Positions 36,435 through 46,502 of a stretch of 64,000 nucleotides of DNA are shown piece after piece; positions within the stretch are counted from its first letter, which is position 1, and each line of letters begins with the position of its first letter. The DNA comes from Allobaculum sp. Allo2 (GTDB lineage Bacteria > Bacillota_I > Bacilli_A > Erysipelotrichales > Erysipelotrichaceae), in NCBI RefSeq assembly GCF_022701175.1, contig NZ_CP078088.1:1178001-1242000 (forward strand). Reading direction: 5' to 3'. The position numbers and the translations under genes were made by a program. The notes beneath the pieces were generated by a model. The model saw nothing but the letters and a program-made list of their open reading frames with translations. It was not told the origin of the DNA and ran no database searches.

Positions 36435-36963
36435 AGTCGTAACCGGTAAAGAAACCCGCCTGTCCTACTTCAACGGATGGAAACCTGTCTCCATCAATGG
36501 CGGAGATGAAAAATACTCTACCCAGATCCTGATCCCCAAGGATGACCTGGATACACTGGCCGCTATTGAAAAAGCGGTGGACGCAGCCATCGAAAACGGT
36601 CTGGCCAAATTCGGTGGCAAGAAGCCAAACAAACAGGCTATCAAGCTCCCACTGCGTGATGGCGATATCGAACGAGACGACGACGTCTATAAAGGCCACT
36701 ACTTCCTGAATGCTTCCAGTACGGAAGCTCCACAGATCGTTGACCGTCGCGTTCAGCCAATCCTTGACCAGAGTGAGGTTTACTCCGGCTGCTATGCCAG
36801 AGTTTCTCTGAACTTCTACGCGTTCAACTCCAATGGCAATAAAGGTGTCGCCTGCGGTCTGGGCAACATTCAGAAGATCAAAGACGGTCCTCGTCTGGGT
36901 GGCAGAACAACCGCAAATGACGACTTCGTCAGTGAGGATGCCGACGATGACTTCCTCTCGTAG
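36418..36963 (+). CDS. DUF2815, probable single-strand DNA-binding protein
   Basis: Codes for 181 residues. It starts KVVTGKETRLSYFNGWKPVS, then STQILIPKDDLDTLAAIEKA, LPLRDGDIERDDDVYKGHYF and YARVSLNFYAFNSNGNKGVA. The acidic C-terminus (NDDFVSEDADDDFLS) is like that of single-strand binding proteins that dock replication partners. It sits between the RecB-like nuclease and DNA polymerase and overlaps both. Confidence 0.83.
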   Translation: MKANTKVVTGKETRLSYFNGWKPVSINGGDEKYSTQILIPKDDLDTLAAIEKAVDAAIENGLAKFGGKKPNKQAIKLPLRDGDIERDDDVYKGHYFLNASSTEAPQIVDRRVQPILDQSEVYSGCYARVSLNFYAFNSNGNKGVACGLGNIQKIKDGPRLGGRTTANDDFVSEDADDDFLS

Positions 36964-38872
36964 GCTGTTCATCGACATCGAGACCTCTTCTACGACCGAC
37001 TTATCCAAAGCGGGCGTTTACCGCTATGCAGAGAGCGAGGATTTCCAGATCCTGCTCTTTGCATTTTCCTTTGATGGTGATCCTGTGGATGTGATCGACA
37101 TGAGGCACTTTGAAGCACTGCCTGATTTTCTAATCGAAGCCATTCTCGATCCGGATGTGACCAAAGTGGCGCATAATGCGGCGTTTGAAAGAATCTGCCT
37201 CTCCCGGTATTTTCGCGATCTTGGAATGCTTGACGAATACGAGTTTCTTGACCCGGAAGACTGGCAATGCTCTATGGTACACGCAGCAACACTTGGACTA
37301 CCGCTTTCTCTTGACCAGCTCTCTGAGGTTCTTCAGCTGGAACGACCAAAGCTCAAGGAAGGCAGAGCGCTGATCAAAATGTTCTGCAATGGTCCTGTTG
37401 AAAATGAAGATCCAGCAAAGTGGAGTCTGTTCAAGGAATACAACAGACGCGATGTGGAAGCAGAAATTGAGATCGAACGACGGTTGATAAAGTTTCCGGT
37501 CAGAGCGTCTATATGGACGGAGTACCAATTGGATCAACGAATCAACGATGCTGGTGTTCTGGTCGATATCAATCTTGCCAAAAATGCTCTGGAAATTAGT
37601 GAGACAGCCAAAGAATCGCTGCTCAAACGTCTTCAGGAAATGACCGGATTGGAGAATCCAAACTCACCCTCACAGATGAAAGAGTGGCTTTTGCAGCAGA
37701 ATCTGCCAACAGACACTCTCAACCAGAAAGCCATGAAGGTACTAATGGAGAAAGCCTCTAACAATATACGAACCGTTCTTGCTCTTCGTAACCAGCTGGC
37801 TATGGCCTCGGTTAAGAAGTATGAAGCCATGCTCAACTCGGCTTGTTCGGACGGACGAATTCGCGGGATGTTTCAATTCTACGGAGCCATTCGCACAGGC
37901 AGATATTCCGGAAGAATTGTGCAGCTCCAGAACCTCCCCAGGAACAAAATGCCGGATCTCAAAGAAGCAAGAAGTCTTGTTGCCGATAAGAATATACAAG
38001 CTTTGGAAATGCTGTATGACGATATTCCCGACACGCTTTCTCAACTCATCAGAACAGCTCTTGTTGCTCCTGATGGAAAAGACTTCATCGTCGCTGACTT
38101 CTCCGCTATCGAGGCCAGAGTTCTTTCCTGGCTGGCAGAAGAAGAATGGCGCCAGGCAGTCTTCAAAGAGAACGGCGACATCTATTGCGAAACGGCCAGC
38201 CGAATGTTCAAGGTTCCCGTCGTCAAACACGGTGTGAACGGTGATCTCAGACAGAAAGGTAAACAAGCAGAATTGGCCTGTGGCTATGGTGGCTCAGTAG
38301 GAGCCATGAAAGCCATGGGTGCATTGGATTTCGGAATGAAGGAAGAAGAACTCAAACCACTGGTTGATTCCTGGCGTGAAGCCAATCCGAAGATCGTGAA
38401 GTATTGGTGGGCAGTTGATGCTGCCATCAAGAAAGCGATCAGGACCAAACAACCGGTGTTTCTAAAGAACCTGGTCTTCTCTCATTCGTCTGGCATCCTC
38501 TTCATTCAGCTTCCTTCTGGCAGGTCACTGGCTTACCCAAAACCCAGGATCGAGAGCAATGAATATGGAACAGAATCGGTGACGTACATGGGGCTAGGTT
38601 TAAACAAGAAATGGGAGAGGCTGGAAAGCTATGGTCCGAAGTTTGTCGAAAACATCACCCAGGCTATCTCAAGAGATCTTCTCATGAATGCCATGAGCAA
38701 CTGTCAAAAATACAAAATCGTCGCTCATGTCCACGATGAAATCATCGTGGAGGCAGATCCCAGCATGAACGCTGAAACGGTCTGCCAGAAGATGTGTGAG
38801 CTGCCATCATGGGCAAACGGTCTGGTGCTCAATGCCGAAGGGTACAGAACTCCCTTCTATTGCAAAGATTAG
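36947..38872 (+). CDS. Family A DNA polymerase, phage type
   Basis: About 641 residues from ATG 36947, overlapping the previous gene. The 3'-5' exonuclease begins RRLFIDIETSS and continues KVAHNAAFERICLSRYF. Polymerase motif A is DFSAIEARVLSWLA, motif B KGKQAELACGYGGSVGAMKA, motif C VHDEIIVEADP. There is no 5'-3' exonuclease domain, as usual for phage enzymes. It is the replicative polymerase of the element and is intact. Confidence 0.93.
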   Translation: MTSSRRLFIDIETSSTTDLSKAGVYRYAESEDFQILLFAFSFDGDPVDVIDMRHFEALPDFLIEAILDPDVTKVAHNAAFERICLSRYFRDLGMLDEYEFLDPEDWQCSMVHAATLGLPLSLDQLSEVLQLERPKLKEGRALIKMFCNGPVENEDPAKWSLFKEYNRRDVEAEIEIERRLIKFPVRASIWTEYQLDQRINDAGVLVDINLAKNALEISETAKESLLKRLQEMTGLENPNSPSQMKEWLLQQNLPTDTLNQKAMKVLMEKASNNIRTVLALRNQLAMASVKKYEAMLNSACSDGRIRGMFQFYGAIRTGRYSGRIVQLQNLPRNKMPDLKEARSLVADKNIQALEMLYDDIPDTLSQLIRTALVAPDGKDFIVADFSAIEARVLSWLAEEEWRQAVFKENGDIYCETASRMFKVPVVKHGVNGDLRQKGKQAELACGYGGSVGAMKAMGALDFGMKEEELKPLVDSWREANPKIVKYWWAVDAAIKKAIRTKQPVFLKNLVFSHSSGILFIQLPSGRSLAYPKPRIESNEYGTESVTYMGLGLNKKWERLESYGPKFVENITQAISRDLLMNAMSNCQKYKIVAHVHDEIIVEADPSMNAETVCQKMCELPSWANGLVLNAEGYRTPFYCKD

Positions 38873-38881
38873 GAGAACAAC

Positions 38882-39289
38882 ATGGTCAGCAAGGAAAACA
38901 AGAAAACCATCATTGAAATGCGAAAAGCAAACAAAAGCTACGACTACATCGCCAGCCAGCTTAGTCTGACAAAGTCTGCTGTCCAAAACGTATGCAGACA
39001 GGCAGGGCTTGCGGGAAAGAAAGCCAAGCAGCGGAAAAGATGCAAACAGTGCGGAGCTCTTCTTCCTGAGGATGCTCCCAAAAGAAAGATCTTCTGTTGT
39101 CAGAAATGCCGTGAAGACTGGTGGAACAAGCATCAGCATCTGGTCCATAAACGAAATCCAGTCATCACCTACTGCAAAACTTGTGGCAATCCCATCGAGA
39201 ATTACAAGAGCTATCAGAAGCAATATTGCAATTCCCATTGCTTCCACATGGGCAAATTCGGTCGCGACAAAGCCGTAAATTTGAAGTAA
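38882..39289 (+). CDS. HTH plus zinc-finger small phage protein
   Basis: Codes for 135 residues. The N-terminal HTH IIEMRKANKSYDYIASQLSL leads to TKSAVQNVCRQAGLAGKK. Two Cys clusters follow: CKQCGALLPEDAPKRKIFCC with QKCREDWW, and YCKTCGNPIEN with QYCNSHCF. This composition is common after PolA or before recombinases in Firmicute prophages. It probably binds DNA and could regulate the recombinases downstream. Confidence 0.7.
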   Translation: MVSKENKKTIIEMRKANKSYDYIASQLSLTKSAVQNVCRQAGLAGKKAKQRKRCKQCGALLPEDAPKRKIFCCQKCREDWWNKHQHLVHKRNPVITYCKTCGNPIENYKSYQKQYCNSHCFHMGKFGRDKAVNLK

Positions 39290-39317
39290 TCCTAACGTCG
39301 AATTTACTGGATAATAC

Positions 39318-39340
39318 GGCCTTTCAGAGTGATATATGGA
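39318..39340 (+). promoter_or_regulatory. Short copy of the leader element before the recombinases
   Basis: TTTCAGAGTGATATATGG shares AGAGTGATATAT with the two longer blocks at 11060 and 12793. The recombinase SD (GAAAGGAG) follows about ten bases later. Confidence 0.4.
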
Positions 39341-39359
39341 CCAACGAAAGGAGATCCAC

Positions 39360-40553
39360 ATGATCAAACAACTGAAACGGGTCGCAGCCTATTGCAGAGT
39401 TTCGGTGGAATCCGAGTTGATGCAGTCTTCCATTACAAATCAGATCGCCCACTTCACCAACAAGATCAATGACAATCCGCTCTGGCAAAACGCAGGTGTG
39501 TTTGCAGACTACGGCATCAGCGGTACCAACACAAAGAAGCGGCCTCAATTCAACCGGATGATTGCATTGGCCTTGCAAGGCAAGATTGATCTGATTCTGG
39601 CCAAGTCTATCCAACGATTCGCCAGGAACACCGTCGACCTTTTGGCAACCATCCGCCAGCTGAAAGAACACAACGTGGAGGTGTTTTTGAGAAAGAAAAC
39701 ATCTCCACGTTCAGCCATGATGGAGAATTCATGCTATCCATCATGGCTTCTTTGCCCAGGAGGAAAGCCGAAGCATATCCGACAACATCCGCTGGGGTAT
39801 TAAGAAGCGCTTTGAACAAGGCATTCCAAACGGACGAAATCCAGTCTTTGGTTACGACTGGAAAGGTGATGATCTGATCGTGAATGAGACCGAAGGCTGG
39901 ATCGTCACAAAGATGTTTCAAGATTATGCCGACGGAATGCGGGTTCGAGACATTCAGGAATGGATGAATCAGACCGGAGTGAAGACCCGGAAAGGCAATG
40001 GCTTCATGCCTGCAACGATCAAAGCCATGCTTGCTAACCCAACCTATACTGGAGTGCTGCTGCTTTGCAAAGAATACGTCGGTGATCCGATTCTGCATGA
40101 TAGGCATAAGAACCAGGGAGAGCTGCCGCAGTACCTGGTCGAAGACCATCACGAACCGCTGGTGGATGAAGAGACCTGGACAAGAGCGCAAGAACGGACC
40201 GAACAAAACCGGCGTTCAAATATGAACCGAAAAACGGTCAATGCTTTTACCGGAAAACTGAGATGCAAAGAATGCGGACGAAACTTCCAGCGAATTATCC
40301 AGCACTACAAAGAACGAAGTTACATCTATTGGCAGTGTTACACAAAACGCTGCCAGCTAGGTGAATGCCATTCCTTGAATCTTGATGAAGAGACTCTAGA
40401 ACAGATCGCTACCAAAATGCTGGAAATGAAAAGTTCGATCCCACCATTTTTCGACAACAAGTCGAAGTCATCGAAGTCGAACCAGACGGAACCTTGGAGT
40501 TCCACTTTACAGATGGAAGGAGAAAGACATGCAAGTACGAAAAATCCCAGTAA
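39360..40553 (+). CDS. Large serine recombinase 1
   Basis: About 399 residues from ATG 39360 after GAAAGGAGATCCAC. The resolvase domain reads KRVAAYCRVSVESELMQSSI (catalytic Ser in CRVS), GISGTNTKKRPQFNRM and AKSIQRFARNTVDLLATI. A recombinase domain (NPVFGYDWKGDDLIVNETEG) and a zinc ribbon (LRCKECGRNFQRII) follow. Breaks near 39686 (T run), 39752 (T run) and 40432 (A run) are each closed by one base, giving VEVFFEKENIS and LEMKKFDPTIFRQQVEV. Stop TAA is at 40551, so it overlaps recombinase 2 by 25 bases. Confidence 0.85.
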
Positions 40554-42103
40554 CCAGAACGATGGCCAGAGTTCAGCCAATCATCGCCAGAAAGAACGTA
40601 GCCGCCTATGCCAGGGTTTCTACCGACCGGGATGAGCAGCAGACCAGCTATGAAACCCAGGTTTCCTACTATGAGAACATGATCCGCGAACGAGCGGATT
40701 GGAACTTCGTGAACGTCTATACCGATGAAGGCATCAGCGGAACCAGCACAGCCCACCGTGAAGGCTTCAAGCAGATGATCCAGGACGCACTGGACCACAA
40801 GATCGACTTGATCATCACCAAGTCCGTCAGTCGGTTTGCCAGAAACACGGTTGACTCACTGACAACCATTCGGGAACTCAAAGAACACGGCGTGGAGGTC
40901 TACTTCGAAAAAGAGAACATCTGGACCTTCGATGGCAAAGGAGAACTGCTGCTGACGATCATGTCCTCCCTGGCGCAGGAAGAAAGCCGCAGCATCTCCG
41001 AAAACGTGAAGTGGGGTGTCCGGAAGAAATACGAAGAAGGCTCCTACCGCATCCCCTACGGAAACCTCATGGGCTATACAAGAGCTGAAGACGGTGGTGT
41101 CATGATCGTTGAAGAAGAAGCCAAGATTGTCCGGTTGATCTTCAAGATGTTTCTGGAAGGCAGTACCTACACGGACATCAAGAACTACCTGGAAAGCCAG
41201 CACATCAAGACCAAGTTTGGTCGAGATAAATGGGATATCCGAGTGATCAAGCAAATGTTGATGAACGAGAAATACAAAGGTGACCTGCTTCTCCAGAAAG
41301 TCTACACGCCAGACTTTATCACCAAGAAGCAGGTCAAGAACAAGGGCGCCATTCCTTCCTATTACATCACCAACTCCCATCAGGGAATCATCAGGGTGGA
41401 GGACTTCGACAAAGTCCAGAAGATGATCAAGGACCGTAAATACAGGTTTGGTAAAGAGCGACTCGGCTGCCATACACCATACCCATTCAGCCACCGAGTT
41501 CAATGCGCTATCTGCAAGTCCTGGTATACCAGAAGTGTTACCACCCGGTCGAACGGAAAGAAAGTGCCAGTGTGGTTATGCTGGAAGAACAAGTATGAAA
41601 GCGAGCAGCGTTGCCCATCACATCAGGTGATGGAGACTGTGTTGGAAGAAGAGTTTGTGATGGCGGTAAACGAATTGCTCCAGGACAAGCAAAGCATCCT
41701 CGATGAATGGAGCGAGAAGTTCAATACCACCTACAACATTGACAAGCTCCAAACCAAAGCCGATCGCATCCAGACAAGGATGGAGAAAATCGCTGAGAAA
41801 GCCGAGAAGCTGATCGAACAAACACCTACCAACTTCAACGAAGCCTACAACCAGCTGCTGATTGAATACGAGCAGCTTGATAAAGACCACGCAAAGCTGG
41901 CAGCCAAAATCAGGGATCTGCAATACGAAGGCGAACGAACACAACATTACCTAGAACTTCTTCAGAAACTTGACCACGTGTACGCGTTCGATGGCGATCT
42001 GGTCAGAGCGATGGTCGACAAGGTGATGGTGTACAAGAACCGGACGCTGATGTATTGCTTTGTAGGCGGTCGGAAGATCAAGCGAGAACCGGTGAAGAAG
42101 TGA
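40529..42103 (+). CDS. Large serine recombinase 2
   Basis: Codes for 524 residues, intact. Resolvase domain: KNVAAYARVSTDRDEQQTSY (catalytic Ser in ARVS), DEGISGTSTAHREGFKQMIQ, TKSVSRFARNTVDSLTTIRE. Recombinase domain: YGNLMGYTRAEDGGVMIVEE. Zinc ribbon: RVQCAICKSWYTR with CPSHQ. A C-terminal coiled coil (TKADRIQTRMEKIAEKAEKL) follows. Two recombinases in tandem are typical of elements that need both proteins for integration or excision. It is the last phage gene before the restriction operon. Confidence 0.92.
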   Translation: MQVRKIPVTRTMARVQPIIARKNVAAYARVSTDRDEQQTSYETQVSYYENMIRERADWNFVNVYTDEGISGTSTAHREGFKQMIQDALDHKIDLIITKSVSRFARNTVDSLTTIRELKEHGVEVYFEKENIWTFDGKGELLLTIMSSLAQEESRSISENVKWGVRKKYEEGSYRIPYGNLMGYTRAEDGGVMIVEEEAKIVRLIFKMFLEGSTYTDIKNYLESQHIKTKFGRDKWDIRVIKQMLMNEKYKGDLLLQKVYTPDFITKKQVKNKGAIPSYYITNSHQGIIRVEDFDKVQKMIKDRKYRFGKERLGCHTPYPFSHRVQCAICKSWYTRSVTTRSNGKKVPVWLCWKNKYESEQRCPSHQVMETVLEEEFVMAVNELLQDKQSILDEWSEKFNTTYNIDKLQTKADRIQTRMEKIAEKAEKLIEQTPTNFNEAYNQLLIEYEQLDKDHAKLAAKIRDLQYEGERTQHYLELLQKLDHVYAFDGDLVRAMVDKVMVYKNRTLMYCFVGGRKIKREPVKK

Positions 42104-42107
42104 GAAA

Positions 42108-42160
42108 CGCAGAAAAGGGCTGGCTCCATGTGAGGGTGGAGTCAGTCCTTTGGTCGTTAT
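42108..42160. terminator. Terminator between recombinase 2 and hsdR
   Basis: CTGGCTCCA pairs with TGGAGTCAG around TGTGAGGG, with T-rich sequence on the right. It lies between two converging transcription units and may work both ways. Confidence 0.5.
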
Positions 42161-42231
42161 TTCACAAAATCCATCAGCCATTCTTTCCTGTTAAAGAGGA
42201 AGAACACCAATAGTATTTCTACTGCACTGGC

Positions 42232-45200
42232 TTACAAATCTTGCGACAGATTGTTCGCCATTAGTTCTGCCTGAGAAAGAACCAGCTCAATCGCACCAGG
42301 GATTTCTTCAGGAGGATAATGATACTTCCTCAAAAGGCGTCTAATATTTTTGCGGATTCCGGCTCTGGCACTTTCTTTGCGTTGCCAGTCAATCGAGACA
42401 CTATGCCGAAGAATATCCGTGAGCTCTTTTGCAATTTGTACCAGCTGATCGTTTTCATAAAAGTCTTTAACCGCTTCCGGCTTGCAGAGAGCATCATAGA
42501 AAGCAACTTCTTCAACAGATAAGCCCAGATCATTTCCAGCCTGACTGGCATTCCGGATATCTTTAGCCATCCGCATCAATTCCTCAATCACTTCTTCATT
42601 CGTTATCAAACCATTCACATAGGAATTTAACGCCTTCTTCAAGCGATCAGAAAACTCTTCTGACTTAACAACATTAGTTCTTTTAAAGCCACGGATTTCA
42701 TCATTCAGTAGTCTTTTCAGAAGTTCCAGGGATAGATTTTTTCCTTCATATTTCTGATTTCCTCTAAGAAGTCAGTATCAAAAGTGAAAATTCTTTCTCG
42801 TGATCTGAGAAAAGGCTTATCACGCCATCACTCTTAATCGTCTGTTTCAGAAGTTCATTAATTTGAGCATTCACTTCTTTCAAAGACAGCCTGCCCGAAG
42901 CACCAGAAGTCGAAATCCGATTTAAAAGCGTTTTTACAGCGATAAAATAACCCGCTTCTCTTTGTTGTTCATCATCAACCAAACTGCTGCACAGGGAAAG
43001 AGACTGCTTCAAGCGCTGGGCTTCCTTGATAAACTTGAACTGTGCTCTTTCTTTTTCTGGAATATTCATTTCTTGATGGGTTAAATCCATGATGTAATTC
43101 ACCCCACCTGTGATTGCTCTTCCTTTTTCCAAATCCGTACCTTGCAAAAAGGACTTATAGTCGTACCCTTTGAATAAGTCTCTACAGCCGAATAGAGCCT
43201 CTTCAAATATTGGAAGTGCCTTTTTCTTAATATCTGGGTCACCAAAGTTCTTCTGGTCGCTCTTGGTATAGTCCTTCATTGCTTGCTTTAATGCGGAAGC
43301 AATACCGATATAATCGACTACAAGTCCGCCCTCTTTATCCCCGAACACACGATTCACTCTGGCAATCGCCTGCATCAGGTTATGACCGCTCATTGGTTTA
43401 AAAACATACATAGTAGCCAAAGATGGAACATCAAAACCCGTCAGCCACATGTCACGAACAATCGCAATCTTGAAATCAGACTCGTTATCTTTGAATTCTT
43501 TTGCTAAATCTGCTCGATACTTATCCGTGCCTGTATATTCGTGCCACTCTTCTGGATCTTTATTACTTCCAGTCATTACAATCTTGACTTTTTATCCCAG
43601 GTAGGTTCCAGCTCTAGCATCTTATGGTAAAGCTTCACGGCAATTTCTCTGGAGTAAGCAACGATCAGTGCTTTCCCAGTCAATAAATTTTCACGATTTT
43701 CTTTGTAGTGAGTAATTATATCTCTCGCTAGAGAGTCAATCGTTTCATCGCTACCAAGAATCGCCTCCATATTGCTTAGTTCTTTTTACTTTTATCAATT
43801 GTGATCTCATCTGCCTCAGCAGCCAACATATCGTAAGTGTTATCGATTCTTCGAAGAGTCTCTTCATCGAGCTTCAGCTTCATAACCCGGCTTTCATAGT
43901 AAACCGGTCTGGTTGCACCATCTTCAACAGCCTGAGTCATGTCGTAGATATCGATATAATCGCCAAACACAGCTCTCGTGTCTTTATCTTCAGAATCAAT
44001 TGGAGTTCCGGTGAAACCAATGTAGGTCGCATTTGGAAGACTATCACGGACCTTCTTAGCTGCTCCGATTACAGTTTTAGCGAGAATATTCCCATACTGA
44101 TCCTTGGTTGTTACAAATTTTTCTGTTAGTCCATACTGACTTCGGTGTGCCTCATCTGCCATAACGATAATATTCTTCCGTTTAGATAAGGCACCCCATT
44201 CATCCTCGAATTTTGCCATAATGGTGAAGATGATTCCGCCACTTTGTCTGTTATTTAAAAGCTCATACAGATTGTCTCTGGAGGTAGCTTGAACAGGCGT
44301 TTGACGCAGGAACTTATGACAATCCGAGAAAGTCTTGAATAGTTGATCGTCAAGATCGCGGCGATCAGTAAGGACAACAAAAGTTGGATCATCCATTTGC
44401 TGGTCTAATAAATGAGTATAGAAAACCATAGACAGCGACTTACCGCTGCCTTGAGTATGCCAAAACACTCCTCCTCGTCCGTCTGTTTTTGAAGCCAGCA
44501 TTGTAGAATGAACGGCTTTCTCAACAGCAAAATACTGATGATATCCAGCTAGAATCTTGATTAACCGACCACCAGGCGTCATGAATAAAATGAAGTTTTT
44601 AGAATATTCAGGAACCGATCCTTCTGAAAAATGCCAGTAAAAAGGTCTCAAAGTTCGCAAACTTTGTGTTCTCATAGTTTCCATCTGTCGTTTTCCAGTC
44701 CATATAGCGATCTTCATCGCTCGAGATTGTACCTGCTCGTGATATCAGCATGTCAGACATTACACAAATCTGGTTGTAGTTAAATAAGCAGGGGATATCC
44801 AGCATATAATTACGCAGCTGAACATACCCCTCAGAAGCACCTGTTTCATCCCGTGACGGAGATTTGAGCTCGATTACAACCAACGGCATTCCGTTTACAA
44901 ACAGGACAATATCTGGACGCTTCTTTTAAATTCTTCCACAGTGAACTGATTCACAATGAGAAATGAGTTGTTCTGAACATCGTTATAATCGATCAAATGA
45001 ACCAGATCGTTTTTCATTTCACCATTTCGATAGTAGGAGACTCGCAGCCCATTCTGCAGATAATCTGTAAATTGTTCATTCCTGGTTTCAAGAGAACCGA
45101 CCTCCAAATTCCGAATTTTGACTACTGCTTCGTCAATGGCAGCAGCTGGAAGGCCTGGATTACACATTCGTAGTGAATCTCTTAATACGTCAAGAAGAAG

Positions 45201-45314
45201 GGGATCCCTATAATCACGATCCATATCTGGACCATATCGATATTCATAGCCTAATTCTAACTCGAACAACTGTATCAGAGTCTTCTCATAGGAATCTTCA
45301 GTGTATTGATTCAT
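42232..45314 (-). CDS. hsdR: Type I restriction enzyme R subunit
   Basis: About 1030 residues. The N-terminal nuclease is PDIVLFVNGMPLVVIELKSP (D, E-x-K). The helicase has Walker A HTQGSGKSLSMVFY, DEAH in IVMADEAHRSQYG, YIGFTGTPIDSEDKDT, and RDMWLTGFDVPSLATMYVFK, with IARVNRVF. The C-terminus (MAKDIRNASQAGNDLGLSVE) matches the DUF3387 end. Seven breaks, mostly in AAAAGA-like runs (near 44930, 44670, 44615, 43785, 43590 and 42775), are each closed by one base. SD AAAGGAGGGATTCC precedes ATG 45314. It cuts unmodified DNA. Confidence 0.9.
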
Positions 45315-45351
45315 GGAATCCCTCCTTTTCTAGGGTTTATGCTGGGGAAAG

Positions 45352-46006
45352 CAAGAATTTATTGGATCTCAATTTCTCCTGAGAGGAGTTGAGGTAATAG
45401 TTCATCTCTTGTTTTGCTCAGCGTTCTTGAAGTGATTCTGTTGACTATCAAATTCCGTTGGATTGGATTAAGTAGCTTATTAAGGCTTTCGAGTTCTTCG
45501 ACAGGCGGAATATAAACAGCAGCATTTTCAAGATCGGATCTTTTATATGTCCCATTGTAGTGGCTTTGGCCTTGGCGATAGATTGAAACTCTCGAAGGTG
45601 ATACTTTAACCAACAATAGATAAACCAAATTGGATAGTTCTTTGGAGTAACCTTATATAAGTGCTGATTAAGTCCTCCGCTTCCTCCTGTCCAAAAGTCT
45701 GCAAGCAGTGTTCCAGACCATGAAAACAAAAGGTCACCATCGTTAACAATTTGCCTTTTATCAATTGTTGCTGAGCATAGTTCGCTCGTCTCAGAAAAGC
45801 CCTTATTACTAAGCTCTTTTATTTTTATGACCTTTAAAGGGTGTTCTTCGTTTTCATGAGGACGGAATTTCTGCATCGGCAATCCATTTTGAAAAGTTGC
45901 AATATCTAATAAACTTTTCTGTTTCCATGTCGTCATTGATGGATTTTTAAGGATTTTTGCTTGAAAACCGTGTCAATAAGATCCAGTAAATTCTTGTTTA
46001 TTCGAG
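45352..46006. repeat. 655-bp direct repeat, copy 2 (3' half of second hsdS)
   Basis: As far as I compared them, this segment is identical to 47542-48196, offset 2190 bases. It begins seven bases beyond the hsdS stop and ends inside the central conserved helix region (NKNLLDLIDTVFKQK). It therefore carries the whole second recognition domain, including the same two frame breaks in both copies. Confidence 0.93.
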
Positions 46007-46502
46007 TATTAACTCGTATTTTCTCATCTAGATTTGATAAAAAACGCCTATTTTCTTTTGAACTTCATACTCAGGCACACTTATAAATATTTGGTCAAAG
46101 GTATCTCGCGTGATTGTGTCGAATACAGATCCATGAGTATTGGCTTTTAGCTTATTAATTGTTCCTTTGAGGAGATAATACGTATAATCGATATCAAATC
46201 CTTTTTTGCTCTCAACCCATAACAAGACTGATTAAATGCCATATCTCGCGAAACCATAGCTAAAGCCCCGACGGTACCACGCGCAGAGACAATTAAATCT
46301 CCAGGATGAAGAATGGAAGTAGAACTTTCCTTTAGTCCTTTTTCAGTGATGCTTTTTCCGCACTGTCCACCCATTTTTCATCGCTATTAAAATCCTTGAC
46401 AGATAACCATGGAATATCCCCATTCCAATACTCTGAATTTGTTGTTTTAGGAGTACCGCCCCCGATGATTTCGAATATTTCTGACAGAGCGTATTTCTTC
46501 AT
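45359..46502 (-). CDS. hsdS: Type I specificity subunit, second copy
   Basis: About 383 residues. ATG 46502 has AGGAGG nine bases upstream, inside the end of the recombinase gene. TRD1: YALSEIFEIIGGGTPKTTNS, NGDIPWLSVKDF, LIVSARGTVGALAMVSRDMA. The central helix is DEKIRVNTRINKNLLDLIDT. The second half (TTWKQKSLLDIATFQNGLPM, then HLYKVTPKNYPIWFIYCWLK) is identical to hsdS copy 1. One-base breaks near 46352, 46213, 46030, 45936 and 45541 are closed by adding A or T. Its first domain differs from copy 1, so it should direct a different half-site. Confidence 0.83.
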
